From contig BFEA01000553.1 of the NCBI GenBank assembly GCA_003427395.1, forward strand, positions 369,675-413,024: a stretch of 43,350 bases of DNA, in the 5' to 3' direction. This document shows positions 9,156-18,728 of this stretch, one piece after another; position 1 is the first letter of the stretch, and each line of letters begins with the position of its first letter. A program made the translations under genes and the position numbers. The notes beneath the pieces were generated by a model. The model searched no databases. It was not told the DNA's origin and worked only from the letters and a program-made list of their open reading frames with translations. The DNA comes from Chara braunii. Lineage: Eukaryota > Streptophyta > Charophyceae > Charales > Characeae.

Positions 9156-9527
9156 ATGTCTGGTTACTGTCCGGAAGTCACGGCAACACTAAACGTCCTA
9201 GTTCCTTTTACCAGTGGAGGAGTTTTTTCCTACAAGATAGAGTGTTGTGTATCCCTGGAGGAGAAACATGCACCTGGGAAGGCGTATATCCTTGTAGTGA
9301 AGTTCCTTGACAATGATGAATACGATATTCGATCCTATGTTTCCTTATTGAGAGAGAGAGGGACAGATCGCGAGTTTTTTCGAAGCTGGGTTAGTAATAT
9401 AGTTGATCAAGAAAAGAGAGAGTTAGAAAGAAAAGGGGAAAGAGTAGTTAGTGACTTAACACCGATTGTGTTTGATAGGTTTCCCGAGCCTCATTTGCCA
9501 GAAAGTTTTACTGACGGCAGGAACTGA
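9156..9527 (+). CDS. Pre-gag frame E, unknown 123-aa protein
   Basis: This frame begins MSGYCPEVTATLNVLVPF. It contains GKAYILVVKFLDNDEYDIRS, near-identical in pattern to frame C, followed by a helical charged region and FDRFPEPHLPESFTDGRN before TGA. The homology to frame A continues past the stop (SILNAILREK at about 9531-9560), so the TGA is probably a mutation or a regulated stop. Gag starts 76 bp downstream. The function is unknown. The family is repeated at least three times at 760-930 bp spacing (motif F at 7786, 8544, 9471). Confidence 0.5.
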   Translation: MSGYCPEVTATLNVLVPFTSGGVFSYKIECCVSLEEKHAPGKAYILVVKFLDNDEYDIRSYVSLLRERGTDREFFRSWVSNIVDQEKRELERKGERVVSDLTPIVFDRFPEPHLPESFTDGRN

Positions 9528-9603
9528 GAATCAATTTTAAACGCAATCCTAAGAGAGAAAAGGTTCAGAAAGAAGTAGGAGCATAACCAGTAAACTAGAC
9601 AGG

Positions 9604-10653
9604 ATGGTCAAAGGACCAAACGCACGGCAGAGCCGTGCTAGCTCCTCTGCTGGGGATGAAAAAGTGACCACTACCGCGGTTCTTCGAGAGATGTTGAACC
9701 GAATAGAGGCCATGAAGACCGGGATGGACACTACGAATGTCCGTCTAGACCTTCCGAGAGCCAAGGTACCTCCAAAGAACATACCCTGCTTTGATGGAAC
9801 CAAGGTTAGAGAACTCCTGAAAGACTATGATGTCTTCGGTATGAGTCATGGTTGGTCGGATAAACAGAAGTTGAAAGCTCTGCTAGCCTATGTTGAACCT
9901 AAGATGAGGGTGTCGGTAACAAAAACGACACAAGGGATGACAACATGGACGGACGTAAGGCAAAAGATGCTGGAAGAGTACGCCAAGTATGACGTCCCAA
10001 CAACCATGCAAAATTTGTTGGATGTACGACACTCCAAGTACGCTACTCTTCATCAATTCCTACAGGATTTTAAGAGGGTTGCGCGGAGAGTACCCTTCCT
10101 AGACGAGGCTAAAAAATGTCATGTTCTACTGACTAACTTCGCGGAGGATGAAAGGAAGAGCGTGGTAAGTCGTGCTGCCCATTATCCACTAAAATGGGAT
10201 GAAGTGGTTGAGATGGTCCGTGAGCTGCCTTCTGTGTCCAACAGAAAATGGTCTTTGGAACAGATGAAAGCAATCACTAGTGCAAGAGAAGGAAATGTTG
10301 AGGCAGCTACGGGAGGAAACTTGAAAGCCGAGGAGATCCTTGGTCTTCTCGTTAAGCTTGGTAGCTTCAAAAAGTTAACCCTTCCTGCCCCAGCAACTCA
10401 AGCACTTGTTGGAGCTGAGGAAGGTAAGGAAGAAAAAAAGAAGGAGAAACAAAAGGAAGAGAGTGAAAGTGAGAGCGACAATAGTGATGATGATGACGCT
10501 AGGCGAAGGAGAAAAGAGAGACAAAAGAAGAAGCGCGACCGGGATTGGAAAAAAGATAATAAGAGTCGAGATTGGCAAAGGAGAGATGACCCCTTCCGAT
10601 GTTATTATTGTGACGAGGAAGACCATACTCTAACCCGGTGTCCGACGTTATAA
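9604..10653 (+). CDS. gag: Ty3/gypsy Gag with CCHC zinc knuckle
   Basis: A 349-aa frame from ATG 9604 to TAA 10651-10653. Residues about 75-215 have the helical capsid-type pattern of retrotransposon Gag proteins (KLKALLAYVEPKMR, TWTDVRQKMLEEYAKYD, LHQFLQDFKRVA). Residues about 290-330 are very charged (E/K, then D/S, then R/K) and would bind RNA. The C-terminus has a CCHC knuckle, C-YY-C-DEED-H-TLTR-C, at about residues 333-346. Gag packages the element RNA in virus-like particles. The same frame continues after the stop for at least 150 codons, so the TAA may be a later mutation (CAA to TAA fits) or the gag terminus. Confidence 0.85.
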   Translation: MVKGPNARQSRASSSAGDEKVTTTAVLREMLNRIEAMKTGMDTTNVRLDLPRAKVPPKNIPCFDGTKVRELLKDYDVFGMSHGWSDKQKLKALLAYVEPKMRVSVTKTTQGMTTWTDVRQKMLEEYAKYDVPTTMQNLLDVRHSKYATLHQFLQDFKRVARRVPFLDEAKKCHVLLTNFAEDERKSVVSRAAHYPLKWDEVVEMVRELPSVSNRKWSLEQMKAITSAREGNVEAATGGNLKAEEILGLLVKLGSFKKLTLPAPATQALVGAEEGKEEKKKEKQKEESESESDNSDDDDARRRRKERQKKKRDRDWKKDNKSRDWQRRDDPFRCYYCDEEDHTLTRCPTL

Positions 10654-11214
10654 AAAAAACTTGAAGAAGGGATTGTCAAGAAAAATGTCAATGAGCACAT
10701 CGGTGATTCCAATTGGAACAAGGTAGACTTCCGAGTCAAAGGAGGGATGCGAGCGGTAATCCTAGAAAAGACTTAGGCTAATAAAGATAAAAAGAAGAAG
10801 ACTAGGGTTAATGTTGTCACCTTTGACGGTATGCTACCTCCGGAGATAGTGGCTCAAGACGACAATCCTGGAAACCAAAACCTGATTGTATCCCATATCA
10901 GCCAAACAATGGTTGAAGAAAAAAAGCGGGAGAAGACTGAAAGAGAGTTAGATCAATTGATCGATGAGACCAAGGACCTAGTGAAGGAAGGGAAAGGAAA
11001 AGAAGCTGCCGGGAAAAAGAGGAAGGTGGTCTTGAGATCCGAGGCCGAGGAGGGTGTCTCGATAGATGAAGTAGTAAAGAAACTACTTGAAGAAATCGAG
11101 ATCACCCTATCTTAGAAGGAGACGGTAGCCTTGGTGCCAAAGTTTAGAAAAGAACTAAAAAAGATGGTTGAAAGGCAGAAGGTAGAAATCAATAGTCTAA
11201 GACTTTTCCCTTAG
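10654..11214 (+). pseudogene. Gag-pol linker region, stop-interrupted
   Basis: The Gag frame continues with stops at 10774-10776, 11113-11115 and 11212-11214. The encoded sequence is Lys/Glu-rich and coiled-coil-like (EKKREKTERELDQLIDET, VVKKLLEEIEI). No catalytic motif is seen. It probably formed the N-terminal part of the pol polyprotein before the protease. Confidence 0.55.
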
Positions 11215-11249
11215 CATGTGGAAAGAGCCCCGCCTGAGACCATATCACC

Positions 11250-11551
11250 GTAAACGACGTGAAAGTTAGAGTCCTAGTAGACTCCGGGACCGAGATGGTT
11301 CTTATTCCTCGGCCACGATGAGATCATGTGGACTTGGAATAGACACCAAGGCTAATCATCAGCTTTCTAATATAACCGGATTCATGCCTTTGGAAAATTT
11401 TATTGATGATTTGCCTATTCAGATTGGAACTTTACGGACTGAGATCCTTAGTTTTGTGGTTCCCAACTTGGATCATGACTGCATTCTCGGAGCCCCTTTC
11501 CTACATAGAATAAAGGTTTGTGCGTTCTTTGGCCATGATGGAGCGACCTGA
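11250..11551 (+). pseudogene. Retroviral-type aspartic protease, frameshifted
   Basis: The active-site motif VLVDSGTEMVLIP lies at about 11271-11309 in one frame. The second half, including the family-typical DHDCILGAPFLHRIKV, lies in another frame (11318-11551), so a frame change occurs near 11310-11320. TGA at 11549 follows. This enzyme would process the Gag-Pol polyprotein. The frameshift makes this copy inactive. Confidence 0.7.
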
Positions 11552-12052
11552 CTCTCTCTTCAAGATCCTTTCACTAGTCAAGAACACGTTTTTGTGATAA
11601 GTGATAGGCAGCATCCTCCTCATCAGCGACATGTTAATTCTCTTAAGCATGAAGAGTCTGACAACCTGATTGAGGAAATACGAACAAAGTTGAAAGAAAG
11701 TGGAATAATAGACGAGAAGACAACGATTAGAGCAAATGATATCGGGAACATGCTCTTGGATAAAGAGAAGGAGCTGGGCGATAAGAGAGAGATGAAAGGA
11801 TTCAAGGATGCTGTGAGGGCGACAAAAGTTGGCACGATGCAGCTCACCTTCTTTGCAACTGATTATTTTTTAGGAAAATAGCCACCGGGTCCAAGAGGAA
11901 GTATAAGCGCAAGGGCGTCAAGAAGAATCCGGTGGCAGTCCTGGTAGAAAAAAGACTATAATGAAGCATTAGAGAAGGAAAGGAAGATAATTAAGGGGTT
12001 AAGAGAGGCTGCATTAAAAGGGGGAAAGACTACCCCAGAGAGGTTCAAGATA
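11552..12052 (+). pseudogene. Protease-RT linker, broken
   Basis: A frame at 11594-11881 (helical, charged; HVNSLKHEESDNLIEEIRTK) continues the protease second-half frame and ends in TAG. A basic stretch follows in another frame (KYKRKGVKKNP, about 11900-11935). No domain is recognised. It is likely polyprotein spacer sequence. Confidence 0.5.
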
Positions 12053-13069
12053 ATGAAGGTAGGAGCCGATGACTTCCTTCTGCCGGCTGAGAGGGATTCC
12101 ATATGTGAATTATGTCAGAAGTACAGTGGAGCCTTTTCTTTTAATGATAAAGAGAGGGGACGACTGGACGTTGACATGATCAAGATAGTCAAGATTTGGA
12201 CCGTCCCTCACACGCCTTGGAATGATAGACCCACAAAATATGCTCAAAAGGAAGAAAAAGAGGTAATGAAGTACATAAACCAGAAGATCACCTCCAACGT
12301 TGCAGAATCGACAGATGGTGTTTATGTCAATCACTGGTTTTGTTTTTGGAAGCCAGGAGGAGGTCTGCGCTGGATACAAAACTTGCAAAAGTTGAATTCG
12401 GTAACTGTTCGCGATGCGGGTAGTTTACCAAACGCGGATCTACTGGCTGAGTCTTTCGCCAAAAGGAACATTTACTCCCTAGTAGACTTATACTCTGGCT
12501 ATGACCAGTTCCCCACAGATCCTACTAGTCGACCTATGACCGTCATGCACACACCTAGAGGCCTTATACAAATGTGTGTGGTGCCTCAAGGGTGGACGAA
12601 TGGGGTCGTGGTCGTCCAGCGAGACATGCTGAAGGTCATGGAGGACGTATGCCCAGAGGTCACGTTCCCATATATCGATGATAATCCGGTTAAGGGATCG
12701 AAGGAAAAGCATGAAACCTTAGTGGATGGTCGAGTCAGGCGGTTTGTCTGGGAACATGCGCAGGGAGTGACGAAAGTACTAGAAAGGTTGACTAAGTACA
12801 ACCTAACAGCCAGCGGACCGAAATCACTACTGTTCCAAAGGGAGGTAACGATCTTGGGTTTTAGGTGCTTCTTGGAAGGAAGGAGCCCCGATCCGAAGAA
12901 GGTGGATAAAATCCTGAACTGGCCTATGCCTCTAAAAACGGTTGAGGAAGTAAGGAGTTTCCTAGGGGTCTGCAGCTTTTGGCGGATCTTCATCCCCGGG
13001 TTTGCCAGGATAGCCGAGCCTCTTAGAGAAATGGTGCGACAAAAAGCTAGCTTTGGGTGGTCTGATTAA
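12053..13069 (+). CDS. pol: Ty3/gypsy reverse transcriptase domain
   Basis: The 338-codon frame starts at an ATG but is really an internal part of pol. RT landmarks appear in order: FWKPGGGLRWIQNLQKLN (fingers), YSLVDLYSGYDQF (first catalytic Asp), the VPQGWTNG turn, FPYIDD (catalytic YIDD), then ILGF, PDPKKVDKILNWPMP and the RSFLGVCSFWRIFIPGFA connection typical of Ty3/gypsy. The catalytic aspartates are intact. It ends at TAA 13067-13069, but the same frame carries RNase H immediately after, so the stop is a lesion. RT copies the element RNA into DNA. Confidence 0.9.
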   Translation: MKVGADDFLLPAERDSICELCQKYSGAFSFNDKERGRLDVDMIKIVKIWTVPHTPWNDRPTKYAQKEEKEVMKYINQKITSNVAESTDGVYVNHWFCFWKPGGGLRWIQNLQKLNSVTVRDAGSLPNADLLAESFAKRNIYSLVDLYSGYDQFPTDPTSRPMTVMHTPRGLIQMCVVPQGWTNGVVVVQRDMLKVMEDVCPEVTFPYIDDNPVKGSKEKHETLVDGRVRRFVWEHAQGVTKVLERLTKYNLTASGPKSLLFQREVTILGFRCFLEGRSPDPKKVDKILNWPMPLKTVEEVRSFLGVCSFWRIFIPGFARIAEPLREMVRQKASFGWSD

Positions 13070-13520
13070 GGAGAGAAGGTTGCGCGGACACTTCAAGATA
13101 AGTTAAGAGATGGCGGGGTCGTATTAGGAGTACCCTACTTCGATGATGAAACGGAGAGACCCTTCACCATTGAAGTTGACGACGGCCCGATAGCATTAGG
13201 AGGAATGCTCGTGCAGCGACATGAGAATGGTAAAAAAAGACCACTTAGATTTGAGAGTCGCACCCTTAATCCGGTTGAGAGAGGCTATATCCAGTTTAGG
13301 AAGGAGCTTCTGGCAATCTTGCACTGTCTCAGGGTGTTCAGACACTACATTATGGGACGAAGATTCATCCTAAGAACGGATTCCACGACAGTAATTGGGG
13401 CTGTTAAGAGACATTAGCAAGTAGATGCTACGGTCAGTAGGTGGATAACTCATATATGGACGTATGATTTTGTGTTAGAAAAGGTACCTACTGATTAGAA
13501 TCGAGCTGATGGGTTAAGCC
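13070..13520 (+). pseudogene. pol: Retroelement RNase H domain
   Basis: It continues in the RT frame. PFTIEVDDGPIALGGML supplies the first acidic residue, ERGYIQFRKELLAILHCL the Glu, and RFILRTDSTTVIG the next Asp. The end motif NRADGLSRL is typical of the RNase H and tether boundary. Stops at 13415-13417 (TAG) and 13496-13498 (TAG) interrupt it. The domain degrades RNA in RNA-DNA hybrids during reverse transcription. Confidence 0.8.
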
Positions 13521-13789
13521 GCTTGAAATGGGGATCGATAGATGATGAATATCTTGAGGAGGCACCCTTCGTTGACGAATTTCTTATGGGGGACGATGAT
13601 GAAGGGCTACCTCCTGCTCTCAATTTTTATACGGCCTCAGCCATGAGAACCAGTAAAGAAGACTGCTGGGGTGAAAAGGAAGATCCCTACCTCTACTACC
13701 TCTTGATTCTAGAGGATGAGGAAGAAGGGTGGTATGGGATGGTAGAATAGGTCGCTGTTGCAGCTCATAAGCTGGCTGAGAGCTCAAAA
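13521..13789 (+). pseudogene. pol: Acidic linker between RNase H and integrase
   Basis: The same pol frame encodes an acidic stretch (EEAPFVDEFLMGDDDEG, LEDEEEGWYGMVE) that ends at TAG 13748-13750. The frame then resumes in the integrase. Linkers here are common in gypsy polyproteins and have no catalytic role. Confidence 0.6.
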
Positions 13790-14572
13790 ATGGCTAAGCG
13801 TCGATTGAATGAGATAGAGGATGGGTCAGAAGATTTAGAACAGAGTAAGGATGATGAGGGAAGGTTTAGAAAGGAAGAATATGATGAAGAGTATAAGAGA
13901 ATCGGTATGGTGATGAGCAACAATCACTTGAATGAGTTCTACCATAAGAGGACAAAGAAGACCTTTAGATTACGCCGGGGTCACTTTTTTGTAGATGCTA
14001 AGGAAGGACTACCGCCGCTGAGAGTGGTGTGTGGTAGGGAAAAACAACTAGAGGTGATCGCCGCACTGCATGAAGGTCTAGCAGGGGATCATAGGGATGC
14101 TGATGCTACATACTATAAAGTATCCCGACTATATCACTGGGATGGTCTGAGGGATATGGTTATGAGATATTGTAAGTCATGTGAAGCCTGTCAGNAAANA
14201 TNATCTATGAGACTGATTNANCCCTTATACCCCACTGTTCTTGTTGAGCCTGGTAGTACTGTTCACCTTGATCTAATTACTATGCCACCTGGTAAGGATG
14301 AAATGAAATATATACTAAATATGAGAGATAATATGTCTGGTTATGTTGAAGCAAAAACCATCCGTAAGAAAACCGCAAAAATAGTGGCAGATTGGATCGA
14401 GGAAATTTACCTAAGGTACCCCTTCATACGTGAGTTTGTGGCTGATCAGGGGTTGGAACTCAAGAACGAGATGGTCAGAAAGCTCATGTTCAGACTAGAA
14501 GTCATGGTCAGGTTTGTGACGCCATATCATCCTCAGGCTAATGCACAGTGGAAAGAGGTCACAAAACTCTAA
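13790..14572 (+). pseudogene. pol: Ty3/gypsy integrase, catalytic Glu lost
   Basis: The N-terminal HHCC finger is visible (H-EGLAGD-H, then CKSCEAC, about residues 93-135). The core contains VHLDLITMP (first Asp) and EFVADQG (second Asp). The expected third catalytic Glu, in the usual HPQANGQ-x-E context 36 residues after the second Asp, is Lys here (HPQANAQWKE). That would abolish strand transfer. Five ambiguous bases (14195, 14199, 14202, 14219, 14221) fall just after the finger. The frame is the same as RT and ends at TAA 14570-14572, but sequence typical of the C-terminal part follows. Confidence 0.8.
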
Positions 14573-15126
14573 ATGATGCTATATCAAAATGGCGCCGAGG
14601 TGATTTAAGAAGCTGACCATCCTTCTTGAGAGTGGCTGTCTATGCTGACAATGTGACTATCAAATGAACTACAGGTTATGCACCTGTTACACTCTGGTAT
14701 GACCGGTATGCTACTTCTCCCATTGAGAACCTGGTTGAGACTTGGACCCATGAGGCACAGAGAGAGTCATACTCTACAGAGGAGTTACTGAGGTTGAGGA
14801 TCAGGCAGATCAAGGATGTGGACGAGGCCATAATCGAGGCCACAAAGAGGATGTCAGACAGCAGGTTATCTAACCAGACGCGATGAAACAGCAAGAGGTA
14901 CATCAGGAAGGAACGACTTCAGGTCGGGGATATTGTACTTTTGCATGATACATCTCTCGAGAAGCAGTGGACAAAAAGATTGGAGCCCGGGTGGATGAGA
15001 CCTTTCAGGATCATCAGAGAGGTTGAAGGCAAGGCCTATGAGTTAGCAGAGATGTATGAAACGAAATCCCATGGTATAGTATCCGGCTCCCGGCTCCAAA
15101 ATTCATACTCAGAGATGCAGATTTGA
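14573..15126 (+). pseudogene. pol: Integrase C-terminal tail of gypsy pol
   Basis: Reading through stops, the sequence has a post-core helical region (about 14695-14880: ENLVETWTHEAQRESY, RIRQIKDVDEAIIEA). It ends with VGDIVLLHDTSLEKQ, KRLEPGWMRPFRIIRE and SGSRLQNSYSEMQ, up to TGA at 15124-15126. This is the usual DNA-binding, SH3-like tail of gypsy integrases. No chromodomain is seen. Stops include TGAs that would be CGA in an intact copy. Confidence 0.7.
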
Positions 15127-15189
15127 TTTCGAGTTCGGACAAAATGATGAGGCGAGGCCCGTGAGCCGTCTAGCATCAGCCTGAATATG

Positions 15190-16255
15190 CTGGGTCGTGG
15201 CCAGTGTGCCCTCAACATTGGTTGGGACGTGGTCAGTGTGCCGCCAATCGCGGGATCATTATGTGCTGGGACGAGGCCAGTGTGTCGCCAGCTTCAGATG
15301 ATGACGATATGCTGAGACGTGGACAGTGTTGCCGCCAGCTACAGATGATGATTATATGCTGGGACGTGGACAGTGTTGCCGTCAGCTACAAATGATGATT
15401 ATATACTAGGACGTGGACAGTGTTGCCGCCAGCTACAGATGATGATTATATGCTGGGACGTGAAAAGTGTTGGCGCCAACTACAGATGATGACGATATGA
15501 TGGGACGTNNNNNNNNNNNNNNNNNNNNNNNNNNNNNNNNNNNNNNNNNNNNNNNNNNNNNNNNNNNNNNNNNNNNNNNNNNNNNNNNNNNNNNNNNNNN
15601 NNNNNNNNNNNNNNNNNNNNNNNNNNNNNNNNNNNNNNNNNNNNNNNNNNNNNNNNNNNNNNNNNNNNNNNNNNNNNNNNNNNNNNNNNNNNNNNNNNNN
15701 NNNNNNNNNNNNNNNNNNNNNNNNNNNNNNNNNNNNNNNNNNNNNNNNNNNNNNNNNNNNNNNNNNNNNNNNNGGACAATGTTGCCGCCGGCTACTGATG
15801 ATGATTATATGCTGAGACATGGACAGTGTTGCCGCCAGCTACAGATGATGATTATATGCTGGGACGTGGACACTGTTGCCGCCAGCTACAGATTATGATT
15901 TTATGCTGGGACGTGGACAGTGTTGCCGCCAGCTACAGATGATGATTATATGCTGGAACGTGGACAGTGTGCCGCCAACAACTGATGATGATTATGTGCT
16001 GAAACGTGGTCAGTGAGCCGCCAGCTATGGATGATGATTATATGCTCGGACGTGGACAGTGTTGCCGCCAGCTACTGATGATGATTATGTGCTGGGACGT
16101 GGCCAGTGAGCCGCCAACTATGGATGATGATGTGCTGGGACATGGACAGTATGCCGCCAGCTATTGATGATGATTATGTGCTGGGACGTGCTCCGTGAGC
16201 CGCCAACTATGGATGGTGATTATGCGCTCGGACGTGGCCCGTGTGCCGCCAGCTG
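15190..16255. repeat. 47-bp minisatellite, interrupted by a gap
   Basis: Units of the form ggacagtgttgccgccagct-acagatgatgattatatgctgggacgt repeat every 47 bp (for example 15321 and 15368). They diverge toward both ends, where shorter variants with ccagtgagccgcc appear. The array begins about 60 bp after the gypsy pol stop, so it probably belongs to the 3' part or LTR of that element family. Confidence 0.9.
15509..15773. other. Assembly gap (265 N)
   Basis: This is a run of N inside the 47-bp minisatellite. The true array length is unknown. About six more units would fit the nominal gap. Confidence 0.99.
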
Positions 16256-18416
16256 CAGCCGACAGTCGACTCGCTATGATTATGGTATGATTTCGGATGC
16301 CGGAGCTGGATAAGAGCAACCTATGATGGCTCGGCTCAATGGTGGACTCATTTGTCTGTCGGACCCTAATTGACCCCAGTTTTGTATGAATGTAAGTTAA
16401 AATTTTAAATTTCAGTTCATTACATTGTATCTGGCTTGTCACGTGTCAGTCCTGGGATATGCCTGGGGGATTGGGAGCCAGTTTATGGGATTTCATTTTT
16501 TGCCTCTTATTGCATTCATGATCTTCATGACATTGTGGAATGAATGGCTGTGGGATAATGTGAAAATATGTTTTCTTCCTCTCATAAGTCAGCGGTCAAT
16601 TGATGGGGCAACCTTCTAGTACGATAGCGTAAGGAGGATTGCCTAGCATCATCTGACACAAGTTGATAGATTATTCCTGAAAGAGGGTGGTACTTAACCT
16701 AGTGAAGTGTTCCAGTGGCAAGGGACTCAGCATCGTCGGGATGGGGTTCCTCTCCACATGAGCCTTCGCGGTTAGGCACTGCCGAACTCTGAAGGGATAG
16801 GTAGTCAGTCATGTGTCATAGTCGATGGAGTGATCTGTCTGCTCTTGTGGTCGGGACGAAGATCATTCAGCATCGCAGCGATTCGGGGCTTGCTGCATTC
16901 TTCGTGATGGAAAGAGTGTTCCCACTGTAGCCGCCGGGTTCTCGCAACGGTTCACCGACGAGAATCTAACCACAGTGGCGTCCCCTGCGGTGTCAGCACT
17001 TATGTCCTTCATGAAGAGGTAGAGAGTTTCGACTGCGCCTCTTGAGCAAGAGATAATTCCTTGAAGCAGTTTCTCACAGGTTCAGAGGCTAACTGGGTTG
17101 GCGAGGCGTCCGAGTCATAGTGGCTGATAGCCTCGAACCCTCGGGTGGTTAGTCGTTCCCAGGTCGCCGCGTGGCGACCTGGTCCGCTTGCTGGAAAGGA
17201 AGCAGACATCTTGAACCTCTCCCAGTCTAAATCCGACATTTGGCTGATCAAGGTGGTAGACTCCTACTATCACTATGATCGGGGTGTCTTTAGGGAGCCG
17301 TGTCTCCAGAGGCATTCCCTTGGCATCGGGCCAAGCCAGATATCCACTGCCCAGCTGGCAATTGGGCCATTATGGCCTCCTAACCCACTGTTGCAAAGCT
17401 TAATTGTGGACTCGCTTTGACTCACCAGCCGGGTCTGGTCGGGTGTTGGCTGGCCCCCCGCACATTTGCAAAAAGCCGGACAGGTGAAAAAGTCAAGCGA
17501 GTAGACAGAAACTCTGATGTCGACTAATGAGCTTCTGATCCATGGGTCTGCACTCATCGGAGTGAGGGCTTCATGAAGGGGTGTGCGGCTCCCGTGAGCT
17601 GTTCTGAGCAAGGGCTCGGAGGGTGGTCGGACCGCCATGATTGGGAATCAGGACGGACTTTGCTCTGCTTGCCGGGTTGGGTCAATGGAGGAGCCCACCA
17701 GAGCGAGCGGGGGCACTCTTGGAAGACCGAAAGGTAAGACTCTGAGAGTGAGTGAGGAAGGGGTGTTGGCAAGGGTCTTTAGGGGAGACCCTTTTCTCGT
17801 ATTTCTTTTTGGCATGACATGATCTCTGTTTTGCAGGTACCCTACAACCAGACAAAGAGAACGGGGTTTGGTATGACCCGACAGTAAGTGGCACAGAGCC
17901 AACAAACAAAGAGAAAGGGATTTGGTATGTTTCCCCCTTATGAGGCGACCTTTGGTCAAGATGACCCAGATGATCCTGAGTTCGATAATTAGTCCCATAT
18001 CCACCCGTAGCTGGACTGTAACTGAGGTAATGATGAGGATTATGTTGTGCTGATGAGATGGACTGATCCGATGAGGTTGAGATGAGCAAGCCAGGACTGA
18101 GATTTGGACTGCTAGGCCAAACCTAACGATAGGGTTTGATCTAAGATTAGGCCTGATTGTGATGATGCACGAGGTCAAACCTAATGAGGGGATTGACCTA
18201 AGATTGAGACAGATTTAATAGTGCAAGAAAATGAGATTGGTAGTATGATTGGGTTGCATGAGCGGTCATGATATTTGCGTGCGGTGACTGCACCACGCAA
18301 GCTTGATAAGACTAATCCGTCTTTGATTTTGATGGTGGCTTGGACCAGAGGTCCATGCCTTATTGAGCAAGTACTCGAGCCCTAGCGGGCGAGCACTTTG
18401 ATGATTGAGATATGTT
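16256..18416. other. No gene seen; hairpins and short duplications
   Basis: I see no supported coding sequence. Visible structure: a two-stem hairpin at 16922-16978 (CCACTGT/ACAGTGG enclosing GGTTCTCG/CGAGAATC); a 53-bp direct duplication (caaagagaacggggtttgg at about 17854, caaagagaaagggatttgg at about 17907); a 58-bp duplication (18115 and 18173, ggycaaacctaa); and a hairpin TTGCGT-GGTG/CACC-ACGCAA at 18275-18300. Confidence 0.55.
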
Positions 18417-18728
18417 TTATATGATGCCTCTATATATCAGATAGCATACAAGGCCGCATAGCTCAAGTTGACATATGAAGAACAACGCAAGTATGACGTA
18501 CAAGCGATGGTCGGGCGGCGCAGCCTGGTGGACGACGGGTGGATCTGGTACACGTGGCAACGGCGGTGGCGCAGGGTGAGGCGGCTGTGGCAAGACGGTG
18601 AGCTGGCGAGGATGTGGTTGAGCAAAGGAAGATGGACGGTATGGCAAAGGGTATGATCGAGAGGGCGACTCGAAGCGTGGAGGAGGAGTGTCGTAGCGTT
18701 GCTCGTACTTATACGTATAATATATCAT
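18417..18728 (-). CDS. Possible small Pro-rich membrane protein, 103 aa
   Basis: This minus-strand frame starts at an ATG (MIYYTYKYEQRYDTPPPRF). It has a Pro-, Ser- and Arg-rich middle (PLPYRPSSFAQPHPRQ, PQPPHPAPPPLPRVPDPP) and ends with a strongly hydrophobic stretch (LYVILALFFICQLELCGLVC, then YLIYRGII). That fits a single C-terminal membrane anchor. A minus-strand TATA-like box lies about 350 bp upstream (19082-19090), but several upstream ATGs intervene. I do not recognise it. Composition makes chance openness possible. Confidence 0.3.
   Translation of the reverse strand: MIYYTYKYEQRYDTPPPRFESPSRSYPLPYRPSSFAQPHPRQLTVLPQPPHPAPPPLPRVPDPPVVHQAAPPDHRLYVILALFFICQLELCGLVCYLIYRGII

Larger units (their letters stand above)
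7662..15126 (+). mobile_element. Decayed Ty3/gypsy LTR retrotransposon with pre-gag frames
   Basis: The order is small pre-gag frames, gag with a CCHC knuckle, protease (VDSGT), reverse transcriptase (YIDD), RNase H, an integrase zinc finger with DDE core, and an integrase C-terminal tail. This is the Ty3/gypsy order. No chromodomain is seen. The left boundary is a T19 tract, so the 5' part is missing or displaced by a later insertion. I could not identify an LTR on either side. The pol frame is interrupted by many stops and a few frame changes, so the copy is dead. The pre-gag block is larger than usual for this superfamily. Confidence 0.88.

Noticed and set aside
10182-10626. Minus-strand frames opposite gag
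   Set aside because: They are low-complexity shadows of the Lys/Glu-rich Gag C-terminal region.
15446-15898. Open frames of more than 100 codons across the N gap
   Set aside because: They are mostly unknown residues from Ns flanked by minisatellite sequence.
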